A stretch of 64,000 nucleotides of DNA from Arcuatula senhousia (taxonomy: Eukaryota > Mollusca > Bivalvia > Mytilida > Mytilidae). The notes beneath the pieces are model-generated. The model saw only the letters and a program-made list of their open reading frames with translations, was not told the origin of the DNA and made no database searches. Shown piece by piece: positions 12,601 through 22,629 of this stretch. Each line of letters opens with the position of its first letter. Positions within the stretch are counted from its first letter, which is position 1. The position numbers were made by a program, and so were the translations under genes. The DNA lies in contig OZ020303.1 of assembly GCA_963971305.1 (NCBI GenBank), forward strand, positions 62,000,867 to 62,064,866. The letters run 5' to 3'.

Positions 12601-13885
12601 ATGCTAAAAGTCAAGTATAACAATACCAATAACTGTTAAATCAAAGGGTTTTAAGCACACGTAGTTATAGTTGTGAATTCTATTCCCTAATTTGTTTATT
12701 TCGTGTACATTATTACAATGTTCCATTTTTGCAATTTTAATGAAAAAGAAATATATGTTTAAAATTTTATTAAACTTGTAATTTGAAGATAGTATTTACA
12801 GTTACAAATGCCATACATCGACATACATGAACATTGGTTCATCAATAATTTCTCCCGAAAACGTGTTACGGTTATGATACGTAGCAACCGTGCCTGATAC
12901 GTAGCAAGTCGAGAAATCTCTAATAGGGAATACTAGTAAGTAACTATTCCTTATCTTTTTTTTTTAATTTAGTTACGTTTTTGTACATTGTGTTCAAACT
13001 TCATACACCATAAATGCTCTTTAGGCTGAACACACAATCTTTTTCTCGCCATTCACCATAATTTTTTATCTTCCTCCTGGTAAAAACTCCTGTGTTAAGA
13101 CAAAATTATGCCCAAAAAGCATTTTGTAAAGCACATAACCAAATATTGTTCATTCGGAATGGATGTACATGTACAAAATTTTAAGTTCATTGAACCCTGT
13201 CATTTTTCTCTTTAAAACTGTCGCTTTTAACAAACTTATCGCATCGATGCACATGATGAATCTTAAAAATAAAATTTATATTATAAAATAGAATAATTTC
13301 ACATAAAACATACTACAATTAGATTTACAACAACTCAACTATAATAATTCCTCACCTTGCACCCGACTGTACAAATAAATCAGCCCATTCTGTTGGATTG
13401 AAGAATTCAGCAGTAAATTCAGAAGCGAAGTCTGCATATGTAAAATTTGGTCGGTAGTTTTCTTTCATAAATGCAACGTATTTCTGCTTATCTTTTGCTC
13501 TTCCTTTCCAGTTCCACCAGAACCATTCATTTCTAAAACTTGGAACTGAAAAGACTCCCCAGTGTATAAAAATTCCTATTTTCGCTTCATCGTACCATTT
13601 AGGCAATGGTCGACTGTCTAATGATTCCCAGTTCGGAAAATATCTCTTAACCAACGACGAAACATTGTAATTTACGTTATCATAAGGTAGTGTTACCTTT
13701 TGTAATGCATCTTGGAACAAAATGTCGGGTTTATATTCAGGTACGAAAAACGGATAATCATAATCATGTGTATCGGAAACACTATTATTATACAATGCTA
13801 CATATTTGTACACAAAGATGATAATGAATACACAACCTACGAAACATAAAAACTTAACTGTCAACTGTCTACCTCTGCGGCTCAT
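3622..13885 (-). CDS. alpha-L-fucosidase (GH29), membrane-anchored, 8 exons, complete
   Basis: Hydrolyses terminal alpha-L-fucose from glycans in lysosomal or secretory compartments. The minus-strand exons are 13356-13885, 7875-7981, 7313-7440, 6613-6746, 4993-5090, 4566-4698, 4185-4355 and 3622-3883; all phases join and give 520 residues plus TAG. Family hallmarks: IHWGVFS at residues 107-113, [12 protein letters not shown] around 183-194, [15 protein letters not shown] around 226-240, and [10 protein letters not shown], in which Asp277 matches the GH29 catalytic nucleophile. WGFRREG and [10 protein letters not shown] follow, and the C-terminal beta domain includes VYAILLKWP. Residues 10-29 are a hydrophobic segment after Arg/Lys residues, so the start looks like a signal anchor (type II) rather than a clearly cleaved signal peptide; this is inference. 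The length is somewhat above the roughly 460-residue animal enzymes because of the longer N-terminus. Exon 7 ends at a weak donor (GTTGGT), chosen because it restores the conserved HVWYTK junction. Intron 1 (5.4 kb) is full of transposons. Confidence 0.96.
5784..6300 (-). mobile_element. retroelement relic, RT-ORF C-terminal type, in a fucosidase intron
   Basis: Minus-strand translation gives recognisable pieces such as [28 protein letters not shown] and [12 protein letters not shown]. These are variants of a protein tail (ISQLIRYSRAC..., LLTRKLL, ...KFYGRHH) that recurs in five other places in this window. It lies in the intron between exons 4 and 5 of the fucosidase gene, with stops and lost segments. 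Its downstream end has the same phrase (CGTGCTGTTCTCGTTTGTGT, then a CATTCTAATGCC-type end) seen near 52.3 and 59.3 kb. The family assignment (RT-bearing retroelement) rests on the more complete relic at 58.2 kb. Confidence 0.65.
8063..8176. repeat. short palindromic cluster built on the word TTCCTTATT
   Basis: CTTATTCCTTATT is followed after TG by its exact complement at 8063-8090. A second, less perfect palindrome (AATAAGTAAA, TG, TTTACTTATT) lies at about 8137-8160. A related word, AAGTAACTATTCCTTAT, sits just beyond the far end of the nested transposons at about 12936-12952, so this cluster may be the edge of an outer element that was the landing site for them. Confidence 0.6.
8196..10269. 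mobile_element. TA-flanked TIR element (about 2.07 kb), non-autonomous
   Basis: The left end TTAGAGAATTCTCGATAACT at 8196 is matched by the inverted right end AGTTATCGAGAATTCTCTAA finishing at 10269, with CGTTCGT-type sequence continuing inside both arms. TA dinucleotides flank both ends (8194-8195 and 10270-10271), as expected for Tc1/mariner-like insertion. I see no transposase frame; the open frame at 9418-9744 has no recognisable motif. A truncated SINE lies inside. It appears to be inserted in the left TIR of the next element. Confidence 0.75.
8748..8975 (+). repeat. truncated SINE body
   Basis: The segment shares CTTGACACCATTTG, CCTTCGGAAGG, TTTTGTAGAGTTCGATAAGA and GAGAGGGATT with the full SINE at 49428-49772 in the same order, but lacks the tRNA-like head. 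The flanking copy is more diverged. Confidence 0.7.
10270..12923 (+). mobile_element. TA-flanked TIR element, copy A (non-autonomous, about 2.5 kb without its insert)
   Basis: The left end GAGATTTTTCGACTTCATAC and the right end AAGTCGAGAAATCTCTAA are inverted. The whole body reappears in reverse at 31027-33602, including the stretches near 10370, 11450, 11930, 12290 and 12850. A TA follows the right end at 12924-12925. The first bases (TTA) of its left TIR seem to be split off by the neighbouring element inserted at a TA inside the terminus. No transposase is visible. A 161-bp MITE at 10537-10697 is a later insertion that is absent from the other copy. Confidence 0.8.
10537..10697. mobile_element. 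161-bp MITE with GGCGGATCCAG ends and GTAAC target duplication
   Basis: It begins CATAGGCGGATCCAG and ends CTGGATCCGCCTCTG, so the tips are inverted copies of CAKAGGCGGATCCAG. It is flanked by GTAAC on both sides (10532-10536 and 10698-10702). The paralogous element at 33300-33360 has the uninterrupted site with a single GTAAC. The interior is very rich in G and C runs. The proline/glycine-rich open frames here are translations of the repeat and not genes. Confidence 0.88.
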
Positions 13886-15547
13886 AATATATAATAATCA
13901 TTACTTCGAAATTATTTCTATTCGTAAAACTAAAAGTAGACATTTTGTTCTGGATCATTTGTTTATACTAGATACTGTTTCCGGTATAATTGTATTTGAG
14001 TTTCTCGACCCAATTGACATTCGGACCTTTAAAGTTTTTGAATAAATACAAACTTTAAATGTGTATCATTATTAGATAGAAATACAATGATATAATTGAG
14101 TTCTCATTTTGCAAGCAATATGTAATTAGCTTATGCGTTTCAACTGGCCCGAGACATTTTTTTCTGAAAAATACGGTTACATAGGCAAAACAATCAAAGA
14201 CAATTAAGACTATAATTTATCCTTTATTGATTTCATCGAAGCATGTACAAATCGAAATGAAATTGCAGGCTTCCCTCTTAACTGACTGACAAAAAATATA
14301 TTTGTGCACAAAATCTACGTAAAAAAAACAAAAACAAAAACACCAACTTTTTTTTTATGCCCCCACTTTAAAGTCCTGGATACGCCTTTGATAATTGTTC
14401 ATTGATAACTGTTCATGGGAAAGTAAACTGTATTGCATAAAACTGGTAAAGACCCGGTCAGGACATGTCGATTTTGTGAAGTAATTCATGCTCAACGGGT
14501 ACATTTGTAAACAAGTACAAAATTTGCCGCTAAGATGTCTGGACCTAGAAAAAAAAACCAGATGGTCGTCCAAGAGCAAATTCAAAAAGTAAAAACAAAT
14601 AATCTGAAATTAACGAAAAGACATATGGATTTGAGTATCATATAGAAACAATTCAGTGATGACGCAATTTATAAGCTTACGAGGAATATGTAGTATACAT
14701 GAACCCATCCCTACATTGGTTTTGTTGTAAATGTAAATTTAGATGACCCATATTCCGAATATGAGATTATCCATAATTCAACCGTAGAGATAAATTAATG
14801 ACGACAGATGAGACGAATCTAGAGATGAACACAAAGGAGCGGCAGCTACTGCATTCAAAACGAACGTAGGTGACCGTAGGTAGGTATAACATACAACTTA
14901 ACACCATCTCCCTTATTTTTCACCTACCCTTTAAGGGTTTGTTCAAATACACGTCGATAACCACTATGTGTTTATGATTTTTTTTAAACTTCTTCTAACG
15001 TCAGTTTCGAGTTCATCTTTTATCTGCGAATATCAAAGGTGGAAATTTAGACGTGTGAGTTGCAAAATAAATGTTCTTTTGATGATTTCTGGACCAAGCC
15101 TTTTGCTGCTGGAACCAAAAATGTGCTACGTTCTACATTCTGTTGGGTTTTAAAAAACGAACGCCCTATGGGGATTGTGGTGTCAAAAAATAAGACTGCA
15201 TCAGCAATAAGCTTGTCGTCAAAATTGACGTAAATGAATGATAATGCTTTGTCTTCCAGGTGTCCACTAACCCTCTTACAGCTGTTTACATCAATATTGA
15301 CGGCAATGCAATAAAAATCGGCCTTCAAAAGTATTTTTATCGGTTGTAGCTCTAGAAATGGCGTCAGTCAAAGGTGGATTCTAAATTATTTCCAAAGAAC
15401 TGATGGACATTCTTCACCTAAAGTCATTTTCATCTTGTACACGTAATAGCAATCAAACGTCTGACTTCTCTACATTGTACACTTCAATTTCACAAGCACA
15501 AATATAATCTCGTTTGGCACATTCGATTTCAAATAGTTTATCTTTCA
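13886..15547. other. intergenic region upstream of the fucosidase gene
   Basis: The first 150 bases should include the fucosidase 5' UTR and promoter, but I could not fix a TATA box or start site. Near 14355-14392 the phrase CTTTAAAGTCCTGGATACGCC resembles one end of the GGATCC-tipped MITE family. I recognise nothing else. Confidence 0.4.
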
Positions 15548-15615
15548 CGGAACAGAAAACGAGGGTACACATATTTAATATTTATTTAATATTTGTACCC
15601 TCGTTCTCTTTTCCG
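15548..15615. repeat. near-perfect hairpin, arms of about 28 bp
   Basis: CGGAACAGAAAACGAGGGTAC at the left pairs with GTACCCTCGTTCTCTTTTCCG at the right with three mismatches, and ATATTTAATATT/AATATT forms the centre. It is probably a small foldback element. It lies just upstream of a retroelement relic. Confidence 0.75.
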
Positions 15616-15639
15616 TAATTTAGAACACGATTATGTCAA

Positions 15640-15965
15640 GACGTATTTTCTCAACAAGGAGTATAATAAAACAAACAAATTTACAGAGCAGAAAAAAAAC
15701 GCTCAACTTTCTTAAAGACAACATATATTTGTACAGTTTGCATTGATGGACGTGATTTTCTTCAGTCAATAGACATCTCAATAGATACGAATTCTGACCA
15801 CTGCTTGTCGATTTGTTTCTTCATTTATATGAAAGGATTTCTTACAATCACTTCTAAACAAAAATGATTGTAGACTTGCTTTATCCTTTAATTTCACAAA
15901 TCTTTGAATCGATAATGTTCTTTCATTGAACAATCCTCGATTTTGTAACTGTTTGAATCTCATAT
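15640..15965 (+). mobile_element. retroelement relic with broken RT-ORF centre
   Basis: Plus-strand frames give pieces equivalent to an LDNIF...FGGR...F block, a LFLHLYE block at about 15815, and TTTGAATCGATAATGTTC-TTTCATTGAACAATCCTCG, a decayed form of the [14 protein letters not shown] reverse transcriptase core. The relic at 58.5-58.7 kb has the same order. Frameshifts break all of it. The minus-strand open frame at 15778-15963 is a shadow. Confidence 0.5.
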
Positions 15966-16559
15966 GATAGTGAGCACTGCTCGTAGCGGAGAGCTCTACG
16001 GCAAGTTACTGTGAAAATTTGCCTAATGTTGATATTACTCACAGGTACTCACAGGTCTTCTTCTGAACGCTGGCCTAGGCCACTGTATTCAGATCTTTTA
16101 ATTGTTGCTGACTTAAATCCGTTCCGGTTCCGGTTTCAGCCTTATAGTTGTACTTCATCTCTGTTGTTCCAATATTTATCTAAGCGATTTTCAAACAATT
16201 GTAGGGTTGTTGCGTTGATATTGATTTTTTTCGTCCGAATATGCATCTCAAACTGAGTTGCAGGTGCGGCGTGAATATTTAGAATAGAAGAACAGAATAG
16301 AATTTATTATAATATTGCTTCTTAAAAAATATTTTATGTATTAAAACATGGAAGAATTTTTTAAATATTAGAAAGGCAAATATCTACTAGCAACGGAATT
16401 AATTTGCGCTTCTCATTTATTTTTGCACATCAATTTTCAACGTAACCACTGTTATTCAAAGTCTACATACAAAGCTTTGTTCAAAGGTCTCTGACAAAAA
16501 TGATGACTTCAGTGCTCACATTTGTGTAGCACCATTCCAGAATGAGGAGTTTGTGTATT

Positions 16560-16647
16560 ACAGCTTAGTCGTTATTTTAGAGCCGGTGGGAAATATTATG
16601 ACTACACGTGTGACAAACAAATTACGATGCTCCTCAGTTGTTGCGTA
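16560..16647 (+). mobile_element. left flank of interrupted retroelement relic
   Basis: The frame reading VTNKLRCSSVVAY here continues directly as LKKFYGRHHVL after 17578 if the intervening 923-bp element and one 8-bp target copy are removed. This matches the ...KLLKQGYV...LKKFYGRHH pattern of the other relics in the window. Confidence 0.6.
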
Positions 16648-17570
16648 CACAGGCGTTTGGGTCCAGGATTTTATTTTATTATAAATAACGTTTATATAGA
16701 AATTTTCATCTCGTCTATATACTATTTCCACAAGGCAAGAATGTTTGACAGTTCTAAAAATAGAACAAAATTTACTCGCGGAAAACCCCCATATTTTCTC
16801 ATAGAATCAAATGTTTTACATGAAATATTGGTGATTCTCTAAATCCTTTCAGTTTAATCTCACAATTGGGAACACATTTATTGTGAAACAATTCGAAATG
16901 ACTTTGAATCTAATCTTTTTTCCACTGAAGCGGGCCAAACAAACCACCACGGACGGAAGTAGTTTAAAATTTTAAAGGGAGACAATATTCTTCTACTTTT
17001 TCAAATTTTATCATTGAAATGAAATAACCACGTATTTATTATCTTGAACGTCTTTTTAAAAATTTATGGAACACCCATCGAGTCGTAGTTTGTATGTACG
17101 TTTTATTATACTACCAACTCGTCATATCAGTAAAAATATTTCAAATAAAATTGAGTCCACATTTTCCGCCAAATGATTTGTTCGAACTCGCCCAGATTTT
17201 ACCTTACTGTAGTGTCACTCGGAAGTCCTTTTATTTGGCGGAATATTGTTTCCCTTGAAAATCTTTGGCCACTTCCGTCCGTGGTGATCTTTTGTCTCGC
17301 TTCGTAGGAAAAAAGACCCGATCTGAGATTTATTCATACTGACATGCTTACGTTTGCTTCCTAAAGAGAGTTACAGCTGAAAGGAGTAATAGAATTTTCT
17401 AGTTGTTTATGGTAAAAAATATTTCTACAAGAAAAAAGGGAGTTTCCGTCAGTTCTATTTTTAGAACTTTCAAACATTCTTGCCTTGTGGAAATAGTATA
17501 TAGACGAGATGAAAATTTTTATATACACGTTATTTATAATAAAATAAAACCCTGGACCCAAACGCCTGTG
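16648..17570. mobile_element. 923-bp inverted-repeat element with 8-bp target duplication (hAT-like MITE)
   Basis: It starts CACAGGCGTTTGGGTCCAGG and ends with the inverse, CCTGGACCCAAACGCCTGTG, and is flanked by the perfect 8-bp direct repeat GTTGCGTA (16640-16647 and 17571-17578). The arms stay complementary for well over 100 bases, including the blocks ATAGAAATTTTCATCTCGTC and CACGGACGGAAGT, with diverged sequence in the middle. An 8-bp duplication is typical of hAT (and P) superfamily insertion. It contains no transposase, so it is non-autonomous. The open frames at its two ends are the same sequence read in opposite arms. Confidence 0.88.
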
Positions 17571-17935
17571 GTTGCGTATCTCAAGAAATTTTACGGAAGA
17601 CATCATGTGCTTGCAGTCAATCGCTGGATTTCGATTTGTCAGATTAGCACAAATGATGGTTTGATAGGTGTTACTGCTAATAAAGGAGGAGTACCAATAT
17701 AAACACTGGGATTATAGTACTTTATTAGCAGTAAATATCGTTGTCCTTTATCGGATTAGAACCAAACTAAGTCGGTCGATGGCAGTGTAACTGGTGTGAT
17801 ATAGCAAGCAGGAATGGCTTACCCTTCCGGAACACATGATTTCCCTCTTCTTTCGACTTAGAATGAACGTTGTTGATTGTTCGTGTAGTATGTGTTTATT
17901 TTTTAAAAACTCGGACACTGTTCATTTTGACGTCA
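17571..17935 (+). mobile_element. right flank of interrupted retroelement relic
   Basis: It encodes LKKFYGRHHVLAVNRWISI, a clear variant of the KFYGRHH...RYEISISQM tail. Further on it holds GCAGGAATGGCTTACCCTTCCGGAACAC, the decayed 3' part that also appears near 59130 and 34290. Stops follow soon after. Confidence 0.65.
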
Positions 17936-18190
17936 TGACGTTTTACATTGCTAGAAATGTGAAGAAGGGGATACATGAAACGGCAAGGATGGTGCTATTT
18001 TCAACGTTTAATGGTGCATGTTTTATTTCTAAATTGAAAAGCGTAAGATTAAGTTTTGAGTTTCTTTTTTTTAATGACACTGGACAACTTTTCTTTCTAT
18101 TTAAACACATGCTAAAGTGGATAATTCAGAGGTTATGAACTTCCGGGATTGTAAGTCTCCCTTCCATCGGAAAATTTATCAAATATTTAG

Positions 18191-18590
18191 GTGTGGTTTT
18201 TGGGCAATACTTTTTCATCCTCATCTGACTGTATTGCTTGCTTTGTTTTTTGTGACTTCTCAAAAGCATTCGACAAAGTATGGCATCAAGGACTCATGCA
18301 TAAAATGAAAGCTTATGGAATACGGGGAAATATGTTACAATGGTTTGAAATCTATCTCTTAGGGAGGAACCAAAAAGTTGTGCATAAACAGTTTTCCCCC
18401 CAATTAAAAAAACATTAATGCAGGTGTACCTCAAGGTTCGGTACTAGGCCCCCTAATGTTTCTCATTTATATCAACGATATTGGTAACAATCTTTTATCA
18501 CTAACACGACTATTTGCTGATGACACATCATTGGGGTACTCTAGTTCAGATAAACAAGAAGTAGAAACTTGTAAATCATGATCTCCATCA
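18191..18590 (+). pseudogene. non-LTR retrotransposon reverse transcriptase fragment
   Basis: The first frame reads FCDFSKAFDKVWHQGLMHKM and on to about 18415. After a frame change the second reads [20 protein letters not shown] and then [13 protein letters not shown]. These are RT domains 3 to 5 of LINE-type elements (the SKAFDKVWH block, the [10 protein letters not shown] block and the FADD catalytic box). The fragment has a frameshift at about 18416 and a stop near 18581, and it lacks the endonuclease and the rest of the RT. It is a dead 5'- and 3'-truncated copy of the jockey/CR1-type class and runs straight into the foldback element. Confidence 0.85.
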
Positions 18591-18619
18591 GTTAAAATTA
18601 TGGTCGGAACAATGGTCTT

Positions 18620-19335
18620 AAGTCGATTTCACAAAATTGGGACCCTTTTTATCAAACAGAACTTTAGATTGATAAAAGATGTTTTTGGGGGTTTTGATTT
18701 TTTTTTAAATTCATTTGTATCGATTTTCAGGTTACTCAGTTGTTTTTCATGAGAATAAAAACCAGAAATCTAGTCTAAAATATGCTGCACAAGCTAGTTT
18801 TCGCATTTTGATGAATGCGAAAACTAGCTTGTGCAGCATGGAGTGTCGAGTAGGGCTCGGAGCCATAGCGGACGAAATGTTTTGTGGGCGTGGATAAAGG
18901 GTAAATTGATGATTTTCATTGGGTAATAGTCAATGGAAAAGATGACTTTAAAAATAATTTATAACATAGTCAAAATATGTTGCATTGACGTTAGCAGGTG
19001 CCCCTGTAAGTAAACACAACGAAAGTGAAGTTTTTTCACGCCATATCACGTTGAAATAGACATATTTTCTTGACTTTCTCAAACTCCCAAAAAAGACGAA
19101 ACTTGTACAGCATATTTCAGTGATTTCTGGTTTTCATTTTTTTAAAAACATCTGATTAACCTGAAAATCGAAAAAAAAACACATTCTAGAAAATGCAAAA
19201 CCCCCATAAAACGTCCTAGAGCAGTTTAAAGATCTGCATGATAAAAAATAACCCAATTTTAGTGAAATCGACAAAACTAGTGTTCTTTTAAACATTTTAA
19301 AGGATAATAAATCTAAGCAAATCCAGATTTTTTTC
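18620..19335. mobile_element. foldback element with long inverted arms
   Basis: The left arm (about 18622-18795) carries AAATTGGG, TTTTTGGGGGTTTTGATTTT, CGATTTTCAGGTTACTCAG, AACCAGAAATC and TATGCTGCACAAG. The right arm (about 19095-19290) carries the same words in reverse order and complement. The arms differ by scattered changes, so the element is not very young. Nothing coding is visible; the open frame at 19134-19337 lies in the right arm. Confidence 0.7.
18782..18839. repeat. perfect 26-bp inverted repeat with 6-base loop
   Basis: The arm 18782-18807 (from ATGCTGCACAAGCT to CGCATT) is matched without error by 18814-18839 around the loop TTGATG. It sits at the inner end of the left arm of the foldback element. 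If transcribed, the RNA would form a 26-bp duplex. Confidence 0.92.
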
Positions 19336-19834
19336 AAAAAAGGAGGGGGTCACCAAAAAAGGAGGGGGTCACTCACAGTCCGTTGGGGATTAAGGGGGGG
19401 CACTTGTGGGGGGGGGGCAGACCAATATGGCCTAAAATCTACACCTCGGAATCATATTTTCATATTTTCAGAACAATGAATGGAAGGAGGCGTTCCAAGT
19501 CCGGAAGTTCACAATCTTTGGTTCATCTGAAAACAGTTAAATAAAAAAAATCTTGTCCAGAAACACTTCAAAAAAATGAAACTCAAAAATTCATCTTACG
19601 TTTTTCTTTTTAGGAAAAAAACATCATTTAACGTTAAAAATCGCACCATCCTTGCCATTTAATTTATCCTCCTTCTTCACATTCAACGCAATAATTATCC
19701 ATTAAGTTTTCACTTAATATACTTTAATCTAACAATTACGAAGATAACTATTTTAATAATTTATTTGAATGAGAACTCTTGCACGGTTACAGAGGGATCG
19801 GTATCAACCATAAGAAGTCTATAGATACAAATGC

Positions 19835-20783
19835 TATTATACTGTTGTTGGTGTTGGATTTCATGTTTGACAGGCTGACAGCTCAGCGAAAAATGAGCTC
19901 TGACCAATGAAATGATGATAAAATTTGATGAGGTTACAGCCTCTTAAAAGTGTAAATCGCATACACTTTCATGAACTTTTACTTGGTCATAAATAATTTT
20001 GATGATGTAAACAAATTATTGAAACTGATGTAAAACAATGATAAACATCATCCAAAACTAGGGAAGGTGGACAGATTATTCCTTTGATTACTACTAAAAC
20101 ATGGCATACTGTAAAACATGGTATTATATAAGTATCTACCACTGAATCATCTTCAGCACAAAACAAAACAAAAGTTTATCTAATTGAGTTGACTCTTTTA
20201 TTGTTGGAATTTCGCTTGCTTGCTTATTCAGCACTACAGAATACAGGATTACTACAATTAATCTGTTAAGAAATTAATCTTGTACTAGATAGTATAAATA
20301 AAACGATGTTTGTTTTGATTAATAGTTTCAGCTGAGTAGCTACCTATGGACATGCAACACACAAAAAAAATTAAAGCAGTGATTTATAATCACATTTTAC
20401 TTTATAAAAATCTAAACTAGAATTTTATAAATTTAATATAACAATGCTTAAAATTAAGGCATTCTATAGTTTAACATAATAGTAATGAAAAAAATATCTA
20501 TATTGTATGTATTTACTTTAGGAAAAAGAAATTACCATTGACTTTATACCATGGTATGAAAATTCATACCATACTATTTTCCTTACCATCATACAATGGC
20601 AAAATTAATACCATGTTTTACAGTGTGCCATAAAACTTGACCTATCAAAATTCTTAAATGTCAATGGTGCAAGTTATCTTGATAACATATGGCAACAGTA
20701 TAAGTTTATTATACCTCTCTCAGACAATCAAATCTTCGGGCTCCGCCCTCAGATTTGATGTCTGAGAGAGGTGTAATATACAC
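19835..20783. mobile_element. 949-bp dispersed element, copy 2
   Basis: Same orientation, length and, by eye, same sequence as 251-1199. The flanks (AAATGC before, TTGTAGGC after) are unrelated to those of copy 1. The terminal stem-loop CTCTCTCAGACA...TGTCTGAGAGAG is intact. The small minus-strand open frame across its end is not a gene. Confidence 0.85.
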
Positions 20784-21284
20784 TTGTAGGCAAGCATTAG
20801 ACGCAAGTTCGTTTCAAAAGAGTACACAGTGAATATTGAAGTTACAATACATGCAGACTTACTCTCATAACACGATATGTCTGTGAAGACCCTTTTTATC
20901 ACAAACACCGACAGACTTAAGCAGGCAGTTGACCTAGATAGTGTTGACTAGACATGAAACCCTCTTGAAGTTTCAACACTTTATCGCTATCACCAAACCC
21001 AGAGATGCGAGTGATTGATCAATGTGTTAACCCATCTAGAGTTTCCTTATTTTAGTAATTGTAGTGAATTATAACGGGTCTGTATCATGGTCTTAGCTAT
21101 TTGGTCAATCGACCTTTGAATGATGACACGCACGTTGGTACTTAGTTGTATACAGTTGTTATTGACAGCAAGATTCGTAAGAGTACAAAGTTATAATCGT
21201 AAAACAACCACAGTGCTTTTGCAATTAAATATCTTTTTTATATAATAATATTGTGTATTTTCAAAGATACAAGAACAAAATTCC
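20784..21284. other. intergenic, nothing recognised
   Basis: AT-rich sequence with no supported exon, RNA gene or repeat that I could match elsewhere in the window. Confidence 0.4.
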
Positions 21285-21665
21285 TGAGTCCCCCGCCGCC
21301 GAGCGTAAAAAAATCTAAGTCCGCTCTCGTAACAGGAAGTAGGTAAGCGACAGATCTGAAAACGCATTCCACCATATGATACCCTTACCTAAAGCTGCAT
21401 ACCAAATATCAAAAGCCTAGGATTAATAGTAGCTGAGAAATCTGTTACGAAAAATTTTCAATTTTTGACCCTTTAAAAAATCTAAGTCGGCTCGTTAAAC
21501 AGGAAGCAGGTAAGCGATAGACCTGAAAACGCATCACATCATAAGAGACCCCTATCAAAAGCCTAGGACTAATAGTAGCTGACAAATCTGTTACGATAAA
21601 AAAAAGTGTCACGGACGGACGCCCGGAATTTCTATGTCCCCGCTCCGCGTTGCGGTGGGGGACAA
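21285..21665 (+). repeat. dispersed repeat, AACAGGAAGTAGGTAAGCGACAG family
   Basis: Two internal subunits of about 175 bp carry AACAGGAAGYAGGTAAGCGA, CATACCAAATATCAAAAGCC and TAGCTGAGAAATCTGTTACG. A second copy in the same orientation is at 53435-53850. The block ends with CACGGACGGACG and a TCTATGTCCCCGCTCCGCGT phrase. Shorter relatives, some inverted, occur inside the TA-flanked elements near 10930-11200 and near 55060-55400. It is non-coding. Confidence 0.75.
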
Positions 21666-22629
21666 AAATAACGGGGTTGATGGAACACGAACGAACATTG
21701 ATTATTGAAGACCACTTAAAAAATAAACAGGTAGGTTGAGCGGAACAATTAGCCTATCCAGTGCACTATATACTTGGCAGTCCACCAAGAGATCTTTTGC
21801 GCGAATGATAAGTTTCACTCTCCACACATATTGGCCCACTAAAGTCAGCGGTCAGGCATTCCGTATTATAGACCCCGCGGACCAGGGCAACCCTATCCAT
21901 CTAGAGTAATCACCTTGCTTACTCTGTGGGGTGATCACTTATTCAATGCAAATTCGCAGACGTCTGCTAATGAATACTAAAGTTGTCCGTTTTGTTGTAT
22001 GTGGGATTGGCACCAAACCTTGGTTATACATGTGTTACAAGGACAAGAACCATCGTGATTCAGAAAAAAAACTCTGAATCGTTGTTCTAATCTCTACTTG
22101 GTAACAAGTACTCATTCATAAAGTGTGTGGCAACACTGTGATACAATTTTGTGAAAATATTGAAAATTGAAAAGTCCCTAGACACCTTATATTTTTCTTG
22201 CATTTAAGAGTGTCGAATCTACTTGAATGGGTTCTATGTTCTGTAAATCAGGTTAAAGTAGGATCAATATAGATTTATATCAAGGCTCCAATGACAAACC
22301 ACTTTATATAATGTTTTATAATATTTTTTACTTTAAATCGACACATAAAGCTTTAGAAAACATAGACGTCTTACTTAAATAACATATCACAGTGTTCAAT
22401 TGTACTGGTGAAAATTAAAAGCCTCAAAATTTTAAAATATAATAAGTAGGGGGTCGCGATAATTATCAAATTACCAAAATTAACTTTGTAATATATATAT
22501 ATTTACATTACAAAAGAAACCTTGTAACAACGTTCACAATCCATGTTGCATTTTCTAAATCCCTCTGAAGCTTAGCTTAGCACTTTACACTATTTGGAAA
22601 CGTTTCCCAATTAATGTCATTTCCTAAAT
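21666..22629. other. intergenic, downstream of the 242-residue gene
   Basis: I recognise no exon or repeat. The part near 22500-22629 may be the 3' UTR of the minus-strand gene at 22630-23358; no clear AATAAA was seen close to its stop. Confidence 0.35.

Noticed and set aside
17361..17702. Open frames in both orientations around 17.4-17.7 kb
   Set aside because: They are the arm of the 923-bp inverted-repeat element fused to the relic retroelement frame.
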